Source of the DNA: Callorhinus ursinus
Taxonomy: Eukaryota; Chordata; Mammalia; Carnivora; Otariidae
Direction: 5' to 3'
Length of the DNA stretch: 64,000 nucleotides
NCBI RefSeq assembly: GCF_003265705.1
Contig: NW_020312894.1
Span: 4,674,675-4,738,674 of the forward strand
The notes under the pieces were generated by a model that ran no database searches, had not been told where the DNA came from, and saw nothing but the letters and a program-made list of their open reading frames with translations. Positions 1 to 12,729 of the stretch are shown piece after piece. Within the stretch, counting starts at the first letter, position 1. Every line of letters begins with the position of its first letter. A program made the translations under genes and the position numbers.

Positions 1-359
1 GGAAAAAAAAAATCTCTGTTGTGTTCCTGTTTGGTTTCTTCTTTGTTCTCCCTCCCCGACCAGGAAACCAGAGAGACATGTATCCCTCATTCCTCAAAGC
101 CCATCTTGTTCTACTGTACTTACCTCTTGAATCGCAGCAGTGAATTTTCATCTAGATGTGAGAGAGGGACCCTTTTCCAAATAATCAACCTGCAATCTCA
201 ACATCATTTACTGAATGATCAAACTCCCCCCCCCCATGTCTGAAATCCACATGTACCCTATGCTGGGTGCGTGGGAACCCGCCCACCTGTCCCCCCTTGT
301 ACCCACCCCCACCGTGAAACCACTGAGCTGTACAACACCTCTCAATCCGTCTCCCGTGC
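1..359. other. unassigned AT-rich sequence
   Basis: No gene or repeat family recognised. It holds a C-homopolymer near 227-236 and pyrimidine-rich text. The short open frames here show no domain or codon pattern that I recognise. Confidence 0.5.
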
Positions 360-3350
360 TCTTCTTCTCCATTAGTATTCAATATTTGAATAGCTTCTAA
401 ATAAGCTAGTCAACCTGAAATTTGAATTTTGATGGGAATTGTCCTAAAAGCATCAGTTAAATTGGGGAGATTTGGCCTCTTTCCGCTATCCTGTACCAAG
501 GTCTGTATTTCTATACACTCAAGACTTGCTTGGCATCTCTCAAAATCTGCTGTCCTTTCCTTCATGTGGACTCCTGCACATTTTGCCAGGCTTATTCCTA
601 AGACTTAGTGTGTTATATTGATCTTGGGGACTGGAAACCTTTTTTATCATTTTACTTTCCAGCTATTCTTTAATGGAATATAGAAAAGTTACTGATTTGT
701 GCATGCAACCATCAAAAGAAACTGTCAACTACTTTCTTTAAAATATTCTCTTAGGGTTTCTAGACATCTAATCATACCGCATGTAGATTTGGGTCTGTTC
801 TAAAATTTAATCTTATTATTTCTGTTTCCTGTCTTATCACACTTGTTGGAACTTCTAGAATGATGTTCCTAGTGATAGAATTGTAGCACCCCCACCCTGC
901 ATCAGACTTTGAAGGACCTATGGAGAGTCCTCATTAAAAGGGATGTTGCGGCTGATCTCATATTGTCTCCCCATGTCAAGGAAACATTCTTCTAGTCCTG
1001 GCTTATTAAGTTTTTATTAGAAATCGATGTTGAATTTTATCATGTGTCCTCTGGGAATTTATTTAAGTTTTTCCTCTTTTAATCTACCAATGTGATATAT
1101 TTTATTAATAGATTTCTGAATATCAAAACATTATTGCATTCCTGAAGTAGATCTGTATAGTATATGAAACTGTTGTTTTCAATTTGCTATATATTATTTA
1201 GGATTTTTTTGTTCTTTGCTTCAATGGCTACAGTCTGATCTCACCAGGGGCCAGCCCCACCCGCTGTTCCAGTCTCACCTTCCCAATGAGATGGGTCTGG
1301 AATTTTCTGCCCTAAAGGTTTTAGATTCGAGCCCCAGCTGGCTATGTAAAATGCACCAGGAAACATTTTCTCCCTGTGCTTTGCAATCTTTCATACAGCA
1401 GGGGAATTATTTGTTCTTACAAGATTGAAATCCCTCACCCCCAAACTCTAAAGAATTCTAAAATTATTCTGGAAGAATGAGCAAAATACTGAATAATAAT
1501 GGAGAATGCCTGACAAAGAGATTCATTTTAAGATCTCACAAAGGTACCATAATTAAACCATAAGCAACTTTTGAAATTGTTCTCCAAGATTATTAGTCCA
1601 TAGAAGTTTTCTCCTTTTTTAGTCAGACAAGATTCTATTTTCTTCAGAAACATCTTCCAGTCACTGGGTGGCTAACTATATACACTAGTTCTTAGTATTT
1701 CTTTATAGATTTTATTACCACAGAGTTATTCTAGTATTTTCTTTCTGTTTGTTTCCTCAGTCATAGTCACTAACTCCTCCTTGTCTATATTTGTATTTAT
1801 CCTAAGTCAGATGTGCCAGGAGTTTGTCTATTTTAATGTGTATCTGCTTATTTTTAAAGCTCTTGAATTTCTCAACTTTACTGTTTTTTGGTGTTCTAAT
1901 TCATAAATTTCTCTTTTGTGATATTTCTTCTTTTCATTTTTTGAACATTCCTTGAACTTAATATCTTAGATTTTTACAAGCAATATTAAATTAAGGGCTT
2001 ATTACTTTGTGCATTGTTGTTTATTCTTGTTTCATGACAAACATACTTACTATGATGCATTTGACCTTGAATTAACTTCGGGCTTCAACCCTTAATGTTT
2101 TATATGTCCTTATTTTGTAACTATTCTGGAATTATAGACTAAATTCTTATTTTATATAATGGCCACTGGGAAAGCATTACCTTAGGTTTTTAAGTATATT
2201 GCAATTTGTGTTACATTTTGTTATTAAAACTTACTGTTTTGTTGTAGCTCTGGATATGGTTTATACAGTTTGTTCCGTAAGAAAATACATTAAATTTTTC
2301 CTTGTGATTAAGAATTTTTTGTCATCAACTTCTATAAACATAACATGGGCATCATCTTCTTTCTTCGGGTGATACAAAGTTCACTATATTTTATTAAATA
2401 TTGAATAAGCTCTATTTATTATATATGATCCAATTCTTCATTTCTTTGCTTATTTTTGTCAACTTGTCTTGTCCACTGTTAACTGTTCATGTGAAAGCCA
2501 CTCATTTATGATTTATATCACTTATGTCTTTGTCAGTTTCTTCTAATATTTTTAATTTACTTTATATATTTAATATTAATGATATTTTACATGTAAGGGT
2601 TCATTATTTATGTGATGCATAACATGTATGCATCTTCATGGTGAACTTTACATTTTAGCAATATAAAAATAAATCATTTGAAACTATTTAAACCCTAATT
2701 TGATATTAACTTTGCTACCACTTTTCAGTTTTCATTTGTATTTACCTGAAATGTCTTAGTTTGGCCATTATTTTTCAATCTTTCCATATTTTTTTAAAAT
2801 TGTGTGTCTCTTGTCAATAGGTTCTAAGGTGATTCTGTTTTCCATCAAACCTGAAAGCCTGTCAATTGGGGAGTTTGGCCTTTTCATATTTATCTCTGGA
2901 CTTACTCCGTTACACCTTATTTTCTTAATACTTTATTTTTTCTCCCTTTTATTCATCTTTTGATAAAAATGATTTTTATTAGACCTTTTATTATTTTTTG
3001 TTCAGAAATTTGGACACTGTAAATCCTGTTTTTAGTCTATGTGTGGTGCTCTTCACATTTCTTTTTTAATGTCACATCTTTTTCCCTGGTCACTGTTAAC
3101 ACTGAGATACTATCTATCACCTCTTTCTAAATACAACAAAAATGTAGCACACATTTGCTTTTTCCCTCTCTGTCTGATTTGACAATTTTTGCTATTATCT
3201 GAAAACACAGATCAGATCATTAATACTAAATTATTTGCCTAAATTATCCATTTTTGCTCTGAATATTTCTTTTTTATATTGAGGTTGTTTTTAATCATAT
3301 GAACAATAGTTATTCAAGCTCTACATGTTTACCAAATTTGTTGTTTGTCT
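360..3350 (-). mobile_element. ancient L1 LINE, ORF2 region, antisense
   Basis: Read on the plus strand, the segment follows the order of an antisense L1 ORF2, 3' to 5'. About 415-600 resembles the stretch after the reverse transcriptase, 660-870 and 1010-1200 resemble the reverse-transcriptase region (tgttgaattttatcatgtg, then the 'ttattaatagatttctgaat' type text), 1820-1960 and 2450-2900 continue toward the endonuclease end. All frames are full of stops, so no protein is made. Divergence looks high, as for L1M-class elements older than the carnivore radiation. Segment 1215-1440 fits L1 poorly and may be a separate insertion. Family and exact ends need a repeat library; orientation is fairly clear. 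Confidence 0.7.
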
Positions 3351-3489
3351 CTTTTCTGTTACACTATGATTTTCCTATCCTTCCATAGTTGGCTGCAGTG
3401 TGTACATTTTTTCAAAAAGGACACGTGAATGGTATATTTTCCAGGTTCTTTGCATCCCTCAGAGCATCCTTTGCTGCAACCCATTTAAG

Positions 3490-3610
3490 TCAGCATACAT
3501 GTCATGAGCACCTTGCTGGGGCCAGGGGAGAGAGAAGCGGATGAGACAGTACACATCTTTGCAATCTTATGGAGCTTGCATGCTAACTGGATGCCATCTA
3601 AAAATCACAC
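3490..3610 (+). mobile_element. L2 LINE fragment
   Basis: The text 'catgagcacc..gctgggg' followed by 'atggagcttgcatgctaactgg' matches the L2 motif of tgagcacctactatgtgccagg and atggagcttacattctag. It is an old, short fragment next to the L1 block. Confidence 0.5.
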
Positions 3611-3989
3611 ATTTTGAGTAGAAATTAGAGTAGAGGGTAGAGTGTACTTGGGTCAAAATTTTTTTCTATAAAAGTTCTATAAACATTGATGCATTGTTGT
3701 CTTGTCTTCATTACTGCAGAGAAGTCTACCAAATGTCCACTTTTTTCCCAAAGTATCTCAATTTATGGTGGGAGATGAGGAGTACTAGAATGGAATTTTT
3801 TTTCAGGTAAACTGTTCTGGTAAGGAACTAACAAAATAAAAAAATAAAAAATGGAAATGTTAAGCAGAACTGTGTAAGAGCTGGGGTTCCAACAAAAGTG
3901 AAATGCACTTGGAGTTTTGTAGGCAGACAGGCTAACTGCAGGCTGATTCTTGTTTCCTTGGAGGTAAATTGTTTTTCAGCCTAGACGTA
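3611..3989. other. unassigned sequence
   Basis: AT-rich, with an A-rich run around 3832-3852. Nothing recognised; it may be further decayed L1. Confidence 0.4.
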
Positions 3990-4990
3990 TATTTGCTTCG
4001 ACCTTGAAATTCAAGTTCCATTCATTGAGCCTGGTATTCAGCGAGCCGTTCGGATTCCTTGGTGATCATTTTGGCGTCTCTGCTCACGCGACTCTCTCCT
4101 TCAGGAATTCCCATTATACATATATTGGATCTCTAGTCTTTCCAGGTCTCCTACTTTCTCCTTCATCACTTTATTTATTTATCCCTTGCCTCTGGGTTTC
4201 CCTAAGTTCTCAGGTTCATCTCCTGCCTCATTGATGCAACTTTCTAGTTGCAAAACTGCAAGGGTTGGGGGTGGATTTAGTTTTGGGGTTTTTTTTTTTC
4301 AAACCTGCAGTTTTAAATTCAGCAATTATTGATTTGTCTATGCCTTTGAGGGTCTTGGGTTTTGCCACCTTGAGAAAGTCTTGTTCTGATTTCATCGGTG
4401 CAATGTCACCCTAAATTTTGTTAAAAACAGAAACTACCAAATTTCTGGAATCCTCCATTCCTCACTGTTACTTCATTTCATGGAAGGTCATTGGCTCAGA
4501 ACTTGCAGTCGTCTTGTCCTAAGTCACTGTTCTTTGCTTATCCTTTCAGAGGAAAGTTTCTTTTTGCCCATTTTCCAGATGTTATGGATTCTGTCACTAA
4601 ACATTTCAGGCATAGACTGAAGGACCCAGAGAAAGTTGAGAGTTGCTCTAAACTTGCTTTGTCACATCGCTCTCTCAGCGAAGCAGAGCTGGAGGCTTTG
4701 CCTTGCAGGAGCTCCCCTCTGTCTGAAGGCGGCCTGTTCTGAGTTTGGGTAGGAGCCCCACCCTTCCAGGAGCAGAGTCCCCATTCTCTGCTGGTGAGGT
4801 TGCTGGCAGGGACTAGATGAGCTCTCTTGCCACCTGAGCTCCTTGGTACCAGCCCAAGCATTTCCCTGCTAGCAAACAAGAGTGCAGCTCTGTTGGGGGC
4901 TTTTCTAGATAGTTTTATTCAGTGGGAAGACAAAGCTCAGGACAACCCTTCATTCCATATGGACCCCTATGCAGAAAACATAGGCACATA
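3990..4990 (-). mobile_element. probable 5' part of an antisense L1-type element
   Basis: The stretch 4095-4160 ('aggaattcccattatacata', 'ttggatctct') has the look of the antisense ORF1/5' region of old L1 or HAL1 elements, and it continues in the direction expected from the ORF2 block at 360-3350. The part from 4260 to 4990 is less clear. An 83-codon open frame at 4491-4742 shows no known domain. The call is inferential and could be wrong on extent. Confidence 0.35.
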
Positions 4991-5829
4991 TCTTGAGTTT
5001 TCCGGTGCGGAGCTGCTACTGTGGCCTCCTGCTCCCATCCTGGGTTTTTCCTATTTTCACACTTCTCCGTCCTTCCCATGGGTAGCAGGGACCACAAGAT
5101 GTCGGCGACCGTGCACCTGCTGAAGGCACCGTGCCTGCCCACTACTAACCCCGGGAAGAGAGGCCATGGCTGCTTCTCGTTCCAAGGGGGTCCAGCCGCC
5201 ACCCAGCCCATCACAAAAGAAGGCCCAGTTGGCAACTTGACCCAGCCCTTCTGGAAGGATGCTGGCCTGCAGAAGTCGGAGAAGCAGAGCCAACTCTAGC
5301 CTTCGCCCCCCCCCGAGACCTTTCCTGCTTCCTGTGTGCACTGGGAGCCCGGCATTCCCTCCTAGGGAAGGAGTAGAGCGACAGTTAACAGGCTCTCTGG
5401 CAACACCTTCTGGCGAGAAGCAGGACTCCAACCACCACTGCCCACTTCCCCAGATCGCCCTGTTCTGGAAGGAGCCGGGAGAAACCTGCGCCCAGAGTCC
5501 ACACCACGGCGCACGCCTCTCTAGGCAGGACCAGTCCCTCTTTCCCGAGGAAACGTCCTTGTCCTGGCCCTGCCCAACTCAAGGAGCATCAGAGGCAAAG
5601 ATGCGAAAATTGCACATCACAATGGAAACACAATTTCTTCTAGACAGTCAACAACATCCTGAGACCAAGAAGGTAAATATGCACATCCTCCTCATCCTCG
5701 TCCATGTTTTGCCTTTTTTTTTTTTTTTAAAGAGCCCCTTTTCCGCGGGGCTGCCAGGAAGGCGTTGGTGGGACCGCCGTAAATCTGCAGGCACTCGCAA
5801 GGGCGGACGTGCAGCCCGGCTTTAGCTCG
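4991..5829. other. unassigned moderately GC-rich sequence
   Basis: The longest open frame is plus strand 5259-5825 (188 codons). It is low-complexity in places, has no recognisable domain, and overlaps minus-strand frames of similar length, so I treat it as chance. A T-run lies at 5716-5729. Confidence 0.45.
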
Positions 5830-6137
5830 GCCGCATCGATCGCCTCTAATGAGCACCAGTGCAGCTGTGGCTAATGGTGGGGCGACCGGTGTTAAGGGCA
5901 AACGTGGGAGAAGATTATCAGCCCAAGGGGCTTAACAGTTGCTGGACGGCCTGGAGCCCTCGGGGCGATGATGCACTTGAGAGGTCACTGAATCAAATGA
6001 GGGGAAAGATTCAGTGCCTGCTGCCGGAAGAAATGCAGCAGGAGTGGATTTTTTTTTTTTTTTCCCAACAGAGACTACAGGCATCAACAAAACCCTTACC
6101 TTCTGCTAGTCATTAGTCCCTGACCCTTCGCCCGATA

Positions 6138-6161
6138 AGACGGCTCCTACTGGAGCCGTCT
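6138..6161. repeat. perfect 10-bp inverted repeat with 4-nt loop
   Basis: Arms agacggctcc and ggagccgtct are exact reverse complements around a TACT loop. The GC-rich stem sits inside an otherwise AT-rich block. It could be a protein-binding palindrome or an RNA stem if transcribed. Confidence 0.85.
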
Positions 6162-6172
6162 CGTCCTAATTA

Positions 6173-6179
6173 TGACTCA
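6173..6179. promoter_or_regulatory. AP-1 consensus site
   Basis: Exact TGACTCA, 11 bp to the right of the hairpin and next to a TAATTA-type core. A 7-mer alone is weak evidence; the context raises interest. Confidence 0.35.
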
Positions 6180-6850
6180 TCAGACGGCAGCAATCCTACC
6201 CAATTAGTGGGGCTTAAGCGAGGGGCATTTGATGTAACAAGGGTCCGTGCCCTGCGTGAACCAGGGAAGGACAGGCGCCTGCTCAAACGCGAGCCACCCC
6301 GAGCCTGCTCCTTACCTGGGGGGGCCAGGCTGCCATTTGATCTGATTTGCTTGATATTTAATTCACTGTGTTGCCTGCCACCCCCCTCGGAGATCTGACA
6401 GGGGCCCGATTAGTGGCCGTAAGAGGTGCAGAGGCTAGTGGCCTTCAAGAGACAGCTAACCAGCAGATGCTACAGAACGCTTGCAGTCAAATGTTAGCAC
6501 AGAAAGGGAGCTACAGGTATTAGGAAAGATAAAAAAAAAAAAAAAAAATGACTGGCAAATGCCTTCAGGGGTCGGGCGTGTTGCACATTCTGAACTTTAA
6601 TAGCATAATGGAGTAATTGCAACTGGGGAAAGAACCCAGACCCGGCAGGAAGGAAGAGTGTGCGGAAGCCAGAGATGGGGGAGGAGGCAGGGGGATTATC
6701 AGGCGTGCGCCTCTTATTTGCCAAAATGCCCAAACCGCTATTTATTTTAATGCTGTAAATAAGCAATTTAAATATTATCCTAGTTCCATAATAGGGTAAC
6801 ACGGCAATGTGATGCCCTGCGGTTATAACAAACTATTTATTAGTGTTTTG

Positions 6851-9739
6851 TTGTTGTTTTTAATTCAAAGGCTGTGTTTTTGGAACCAGGAGATTTCCAT
6901 TGGGTCACATCATTAAAAGGGATGGGTGTGGGCCTGCCCCTGCCGAGACAGGGAGCACTGATCTCCAAAACACAACCCAGAGTTGCATGATCTTTGTCAT
7001 TCTTTCTACAGCCCAAGGAAGGTCTTTCAAAGTGGTTACCCCGCAAAAAGTCGCACACACCCACAAACCCATCCTGTATGCTTCCAGCTCCTTGTCTCAA
7101 GTCAGCCAGAGGGAGAGGAAGGAGAGAATCAGGACCCGGGCTGATGGCCCGAGAAACCCCTCAGGGGCTGAGCCCCAGTGTACGCACACTGGATAGAACA
7201 GGTCCGCCCAGCAGGGGGTTGGGAGTGCTTGTTTCCAGTCTCCCTCAACACTGTCCAGAGCACACCGAGGGTAGTCAAGTCCACAATCAACTTTTCCAGG
7301 AATAAAAATCATGAAGCACATTAACTTTTACCAATAGAACATAAGAGACTAGTGGCTGAGACTACAATTATTAATGAAGATGTGTGTTCTTCTGAATATA
7401 CTAATTTTTTTTTTATTCTTCAGCAACATCCTCTTATATCTTGCTAAAGAATCCTTTCATACCCCAATGTTACTGGGTGTACAAAGAAATAGAAGTGTGC
7501 TCTCCTGACCCCGGAGGTTGGACAAAATCAGAGAACAATAGAAATTAGGAACCAACAAAAGGCATAGACAGGGCTCCGGTGCTCAGATAAGGAGCCCTGA
7601 ATGCTGGATGGTCAGAGAGGAAAGTCTGCAAGGAGCCCCAGTGTGGGAGCGCAGCAACGCTGGGAGAAGGCATGTGGGATGGGGAGGGGTCCAAGGAGGG
7701 AGCAGGAAGAGCAAAGGTACAGGGCAGGGATGTTTCTGGTGGACATCAGGGCAGCATAAAGGGGATCCTCCCAAACACATTAACAAAATAGACATATCCA
7801 CCGAGTGAGATGGATCAAAATGTGGAAAGAAAATATAAGGGTGACTTCTTTATTATGTGTACTTTTCTTTATTTCTAAAATGGGCATACCTTACTGCTTG
7901 AATTAGAAATATAAATGAATACCAATAAACTGTATGTGCTATGAATGGACATGTCCATCTGGGCAGAAGTTGAGGGACAAGCGTGGGGAAAAGGAGCTTG
8001 GCTAAGGCCAGAGGGAGGAGGCACAGAGAGTCAGACAGAGGAGGCACACCTCAGTGGAATGCTTTCCAGAGGCAAGCTCACAGTCATACAGGTCAGGAAA
8101 GCCCCACATGGAGAAGCTCTGTCTTATCCCATTGCAGGTCGACCTGCTTCCAAAGGCACCGGCTTCTCCATCGCCCCGCATGTCTGCATGCCGAGTGTTG
8201 TGGGTTCTATCTACCTTGCTGCAGATTGCAGAGGCATGAAGGATGGTTGGACAGCATGGAGCTGGCGGGCACAGGCAGGTGTTTCTGATCAACATAGGGA
8301 AAGCAGCAATTAGGGTCAGGTTCATGGCCTGTGCAAGGCATCTCCATCTTAGAGATAGGCATGCAGTTCACACAGGATGCAAGGCCAGATTTCTGCTCTC
8401 AGGACTTGAAGCATCTGGGGAAATTTGCATTCTTCATGCCCCTTTTGGTGCAGTGAGCCAGGTAAACCCCTCATTTGTCTACATCTATGACACAAAAACC
8501 CAGTGGGCAATTAGATTCTCATCTGCTCCAGCTCAAAGTTGTCCCAGGCTCCAACACTCCCTCAGCTGGGTCCCAGGTGACCACAGATGTCATGAATCCT
8601 CCTATGTGCAGAGGACAACACATCTCAAAGGAAGTGCTATGAGGGTCCCAGTTCCCTCCCCCAGGAGGGCACATCTTCTGGGTCTGCAATGGATTCACAG
8701 TTGGAGATCACACGCCAAACATTATAAAGCTCATTAGAGGATGCAATCTATCCAAAGCAGTCCCTGCAAAGTGAGAGACACTGGGCTGGTTGTGCACTAA
8801 TGAAGAGAGCTGTTCTGGGTCTTATCATTCCTGAGCACTGCCCAGTGGCATGGGTACCAGGTAGGCTGGTCCAGCCCATTCGGGCTCCTCCCAGACCATA
8901 AGCTGCACATCTCTGCTCATGCCAACCTCAACACTGAAGGCTACTGCAGGAGGCTGCAGGTACTGGCTGGCCTCAGCCAAGATACTGGCTTCTCACTTCT
9001 AATTATGCTTTGCTGGTGTGGAACATTGCTCAGTTGACTATCAGCAGCCATCAAAACACAGGACTGGTCTTACAGCTATAGTGTCTAAAGGAAAGGCACA
9101 TAGGTAAGTAAACATGGTGAAGGAATAGGAAGATGAGTTAGCCACAGCAAGACGGTGATGGAAGAGGTGGGACAGCAGAACTCCTGTGTCCTGCTTCCCA
9201 GGCTTGACCAGGGAAGTCCATCCTGGACATGCCAGACACCAGCCCACACAGCAGGCCACAGTGGTGCCACCAAGCACACCTGGACCAAGTCCAGCCAAAG
9301 CTTTGTCCAAGGGTCATCTTGGGAGAGGCCTCCATGGGAGGGGTGAACACCCCAAGAGTGAATCCCATGATCTACACATGGTGTGAATGCACATCTGAAT
9401 GGAAAAGTGTCTCTTCTCAAATGGATCAAGTAACACAGGGGCCAGAAGTTCCCCGAACACAAACCCCTTACTGTAAGCAATGGCAACCTTCACTCCAGAT
9501 TACCCATTTATGTGAACCCCAACCCTACCTCAGTGACGAATTAATTAAAAAATTGAATTAATCTAAGTAGCTGTAATCAAGTAGAACGTGTCTTGTCTGA
9601 GAAGACAGCTAGATTTCAAGATCCGTGGTAGATCCCACTGTGCACAGTTTCCGACATGGAACAAAATTTTCACAGCAACAGAAAAACATCCGCTTTTATA
9701 TTTTTCTTGATTGTTTCACTTGGTGGTATTGTAGAACCA
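6851..9739. other. unassigned unique sequence
   Basis: No gene found. Open frames of up to 164 codons (8243-8737) overlap frames on both strands and show no domain. AT-rich text at 7320-7480 and 7850-7940 may hide old repeats. A run of T lies near 7406-7415. Confidence 0.45.
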
Positions 9740-9880
9740 TTGTGAATCAAAGAATTTTAGCTCTGGAAGGAGTTTCAGACCCGGTCTCTAATTCACAAAA
9801 TGACTTGCCCAAAGCTCCATCACTCACTGGTGGCAATGCGAGGCTGGCATCGGGGCCCTGGGGTCTAGAGCTGGGATCTT
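9740..9880. repeat. old interspersed repeat fragment, family uncertain
   Basis: The words 'attttagctctggaagga', 'aaaatgacttgcccaaagc' and 'agctgggat' recall an old mammalian repeat in which 'agagctggaaggga' and 'gacttgcccaaggtcac' occur in that order. I cannot fix the family. Confidence 0.35.
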
Positions 9881-10039
9881 CCCACAACCAGAAGGGCTTC
9901 TGACCCACTCAGGACCTCGGGAAGACATGTGAGGTCTTGGCTCCAAACCCCATCACCCTGGATGCTAGATCTCAGGTCTGCCCGTCCACCCTTCTGCCAC
10001 CCAGAATTCAGGCCTCCATGTTGAGCAGCTCAGCTTTCG

Positions 10040-10478
10040 AAGGTCCATTCAGCCCTCAGGCTCTGGTCCTTCCTGACTTCTCCATACATCCTCTTCCACT
10101 CTCTTCTTCCCGCACATTCTCTGATCCCTACAGGCCTTCTGAGCACACCAAAGTTCTCTCCCATTTCTGGACTTTGCTTATGCATTCCTCTCTGCCTCAA
10201 ATGCCCTTCCCTCTTTTCAGAGCCTGGGTCCTTCAACATCTGTCCCACGATCCAAACAAGTCAAGAATGACCGACTCAAGGAAGACTTTCCCTGGCTCCC
10301 AGCAAGCATGGAGCCCTGTGGGGGAATGATCATCAAAGCATTGAACACACTAGTCCAACTGTTGAAACCAACTGGACTGTGCCTCTCTTGAGAGTAGAGA
10401 TACTTTTATTATTTCTCTATCCTCACCATCTGGCAAATACCTGGCCCACAGAAGGTGCTACATTATTGACAAATGACT
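10040..10478 (+). mobile_element. L2 LINE 3' region
   Basis: The order of L2 landmarks is visible: 'tctgcctcaaatgcccttcc' near 10190, 'agactttccctgg' near 10283, 'ttgagagtagagatac' near 10388, and 'acctggcccacagaaggtgc' with 'attgacaaatgact' at the 3' end. No coding capacity remains. The left edge is approximate. Confidence 0.65.
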
Positions 10479-10487
10479 AAAAATAAA

Positions 10488-10650
10488 ACTAGCATGTATT
10501 AAGGACCTCATTTGTGTTCATTAGCTCATTGAATGTTTATAATAATAGTATAAGATCTGCATAAATTTATGTGAAAATCCTGAGGCTCAGGAAGCTGTGG
10601 CACATGAACTGGGTGAGCAGAGCTGGTCCACAGGGCACTGAGATTCACAT
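10488..10650 (-). mobile_element. MIR SINE, antisense
   Basis: The order 'tgtattaaggacctcatttg', 'cattagctcattgaatg', then 'cctgaggctcaggaagctg' and 'agagctggtccac' matches the reverse complement of MIR, including the antisense gaggctcag block. It directly follows the L2 fragment. Confidence 0.6.
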
Positions 10651-11394
10651 GGGCCATGTAGCTATGGAGTACAAAGAAGGAGACTTTAGGACAGAGTCCT
10701 GAAAAGGCTGTCACAGAACAGGTAGTTCTTCCTTATTACGGATGCACTGATTTTTAGAATCCCTGACTAAATCCATGATCTTTTTTCATGATAACACTAT
10801 ACTAAAAATACGGCCAGAGAATGGCACAGACTAAAAATAACTCCATTTTGTGGACCATGTGGATGCATGCAGAAGAAAATCAATCGTTTGCAAAGAATTT
10901 TCATTATATTTCATTATTCCTATACATCAAGTTAAGTAAATGTGAGAAGGCTGCAACCAAATGAGCTGACAGGTGAAGAGCATGGCTGAGGGGAAATGTA
11001 TTGGCATTTCAACATGAAAAGCTCGTGGTTTCATTTCAGAATAATGACCAGTGAGTAGGAAGATCAGTGCAGAGAAATCGAAAGGATGATTCCTCCCAGA
11101 CATGGCATCCCTCCACATCCATCTTGAGGAGCCTAATTGTGGAAACCACAGGCAGGTGTCCCATGGGGATCCCAGGAGGGCGCTGAAGGCAAACTTTGGT
11201 GCCTGGAATCCTACTTTCCCTTGGTCTTTCATGAAAACGTTGAGGCTCTAAACAATGATAAATCACACTTAATGACCACAACAGAAGTGTTGAAAGATTT
11301 AAATGTTTAGATGTAGGGGAATCCTTGTGGTAGAGCTGCTCCATGTCTTGACTGCAGTGGAGATCACACAAATCTGTAGAACATAAGTACACGT
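10651..11394. other. unassigned sequence
   Basis: Nothing recognised. AT-rich text near 10730-10930 and open frames at 10927-11392 on the minus strand without known domains. Confidence 0.4.
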
Positions 11395-11575
11395 AAGACT
11401 AGTGAAATCTGAATAGGATGGGTGGATTCTATCAATGTCAATATCCCCAGTGTAATACAGTTACTATGCAGGATGTTACCACAAGGGGAGCCCGGAGCGA
11501 AGGATATACAGGATCTCTCTGTGCTGTTTATTACAACTGATAGGAATCTACAATTATCTTAAAATGAAATATATT
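11395..11575 (+). mobile_element. L1 3'-end fragment
   Basis: The order 'gtgaaatctgaatagg', 'aggatgttaccaca', 'atctctctgtgctgtt', 'aatctacaattatctta' follows the 3' UTR of L1M-type elements, which read gtgaaatctgaataa, agatgttaacat, ctctctgtactatt and aatctaaaattat. Confidence 0.6.
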
Positions 11576-12729
11576 GTTTCTGAAAAACCAGCCACTGCTC
11601 CAGGTTAGGATTCTGGACATCACAGAAACAATCATGAGAGGTGACCAGTTGGCTGAGTTTGGTGTTCATAGCATTTGCAACTTCATGGCTACTGAGCTGC
11701 TTTGCTGCCCTCTATGCTTTGGTTCCTGTTCCCACTTTTCCAGACCACTCCTCCCATGACAGTGGTCAGTTATTAGATTCGTTATTTGTTCTGCAGACCT
11801 GGCCAGAAGGGCAAGCCAGGGCCAAAATGGCCAAGACTTGCTCCCAATCAGAGTAGCCTGTCCCATACGAAGTCAATCATGGTGGAAATGAAGAGACTTC
11901 TGTATACTGGGTTTTTTAACCTTTAAAAAGTAAGAATCACAGGAGTAGACAAAAGTGGTTGTTTTTGTTTGTTTTGATCTCAGAAATATAACCAGCTCAG
12001 GTGTGTCTTCGGACCACCATCCTCCTTTCTCTTCCATCCACATCCTTCCCCTCCACAGTAAGGCCCTTCCCTGGGCAGCACTTTTCCTCTCCAGCCTGTG
12101 ACAGACAAGACCAGGTCTGGAGGTCAGAACAGAGCAGATGGACATATGGAAATGCTCAGGAACGTGGCCAAAATCCACCACTTCGATTCTTTGCAGGTAG
12201 TGCAGGTCATATATCTCCCCGGCTTTACAAACCCTTCTAGTAGGAGACACCACGCTGCCAGAACTCAAGGAAACCTTCTGTTTCTAGGCCAAGTGACAAA
12301 TCTGGCCCAACTCAAGACTGCTTTCCAGTTGTACGGCAGTTTTTTATAACTTTCTCCCACTAAATATCAGCTTTAGTTAGCCTGACTCGGATCCTCAATC
12401 CATTTATCATTTCCCCTGAAAGTTTTAAATGTCTCTGTGTATCTTATGATCTTTAAGGGTCCCCAACCCACTGTTGATGCTTCTGGAACAAAGCTAACCC
12501 TACTGTTTGAATCTGCCACTTACTTTTGGGAAAAGAACAAACAAACAAAACACTAAAGGTATGCAGGGCACCCTACGACCAACAAGTAACGAGTGTCTGA
12601 AACCTATGGCTCAAACAAAGAAACACAGTTTCCCAGACTAACCCAGACCCATAAATAGCATGTCTAGACACTTTGACAGAAGTTAGGTTAAAAACTAAAA
12701 TAGATCCTAATTTCTACACTTCCACACTA
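11576..12729. other. unassigned sequence
   Basis: No gene or clear repeat. It contains ACAAA-rich text near 12536-12551. Confidence 0.4.

Larger units (their letters stand above)
5830..6850. promoter_or_regulatory. CNE-like block, candidate developmental enhancer
   Basis: Repeat-free unique DNA with many homeodomain-type core sites (ctaatga, cctaattatg, caattagtgg, gatttgcttgatatttaatt, ccgctatttattttaatgc). It carries a perfect hairpin at 6138-6161 and an AP-1 site at 6173-6179, and is interrupted only by T- and A-runs near 6050 and 6530. The composition is typical of vertebrate conserved non-coding elements. Conservation itself is inferred and not measured. Confidence 0.45.

Noticed and set aside
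5259..5825. 188-codon plus-strand frame
   Set aside because: No recognisable domain; crosses a T-run read as a phenylalanine stretch; similar frames on the minus strand.
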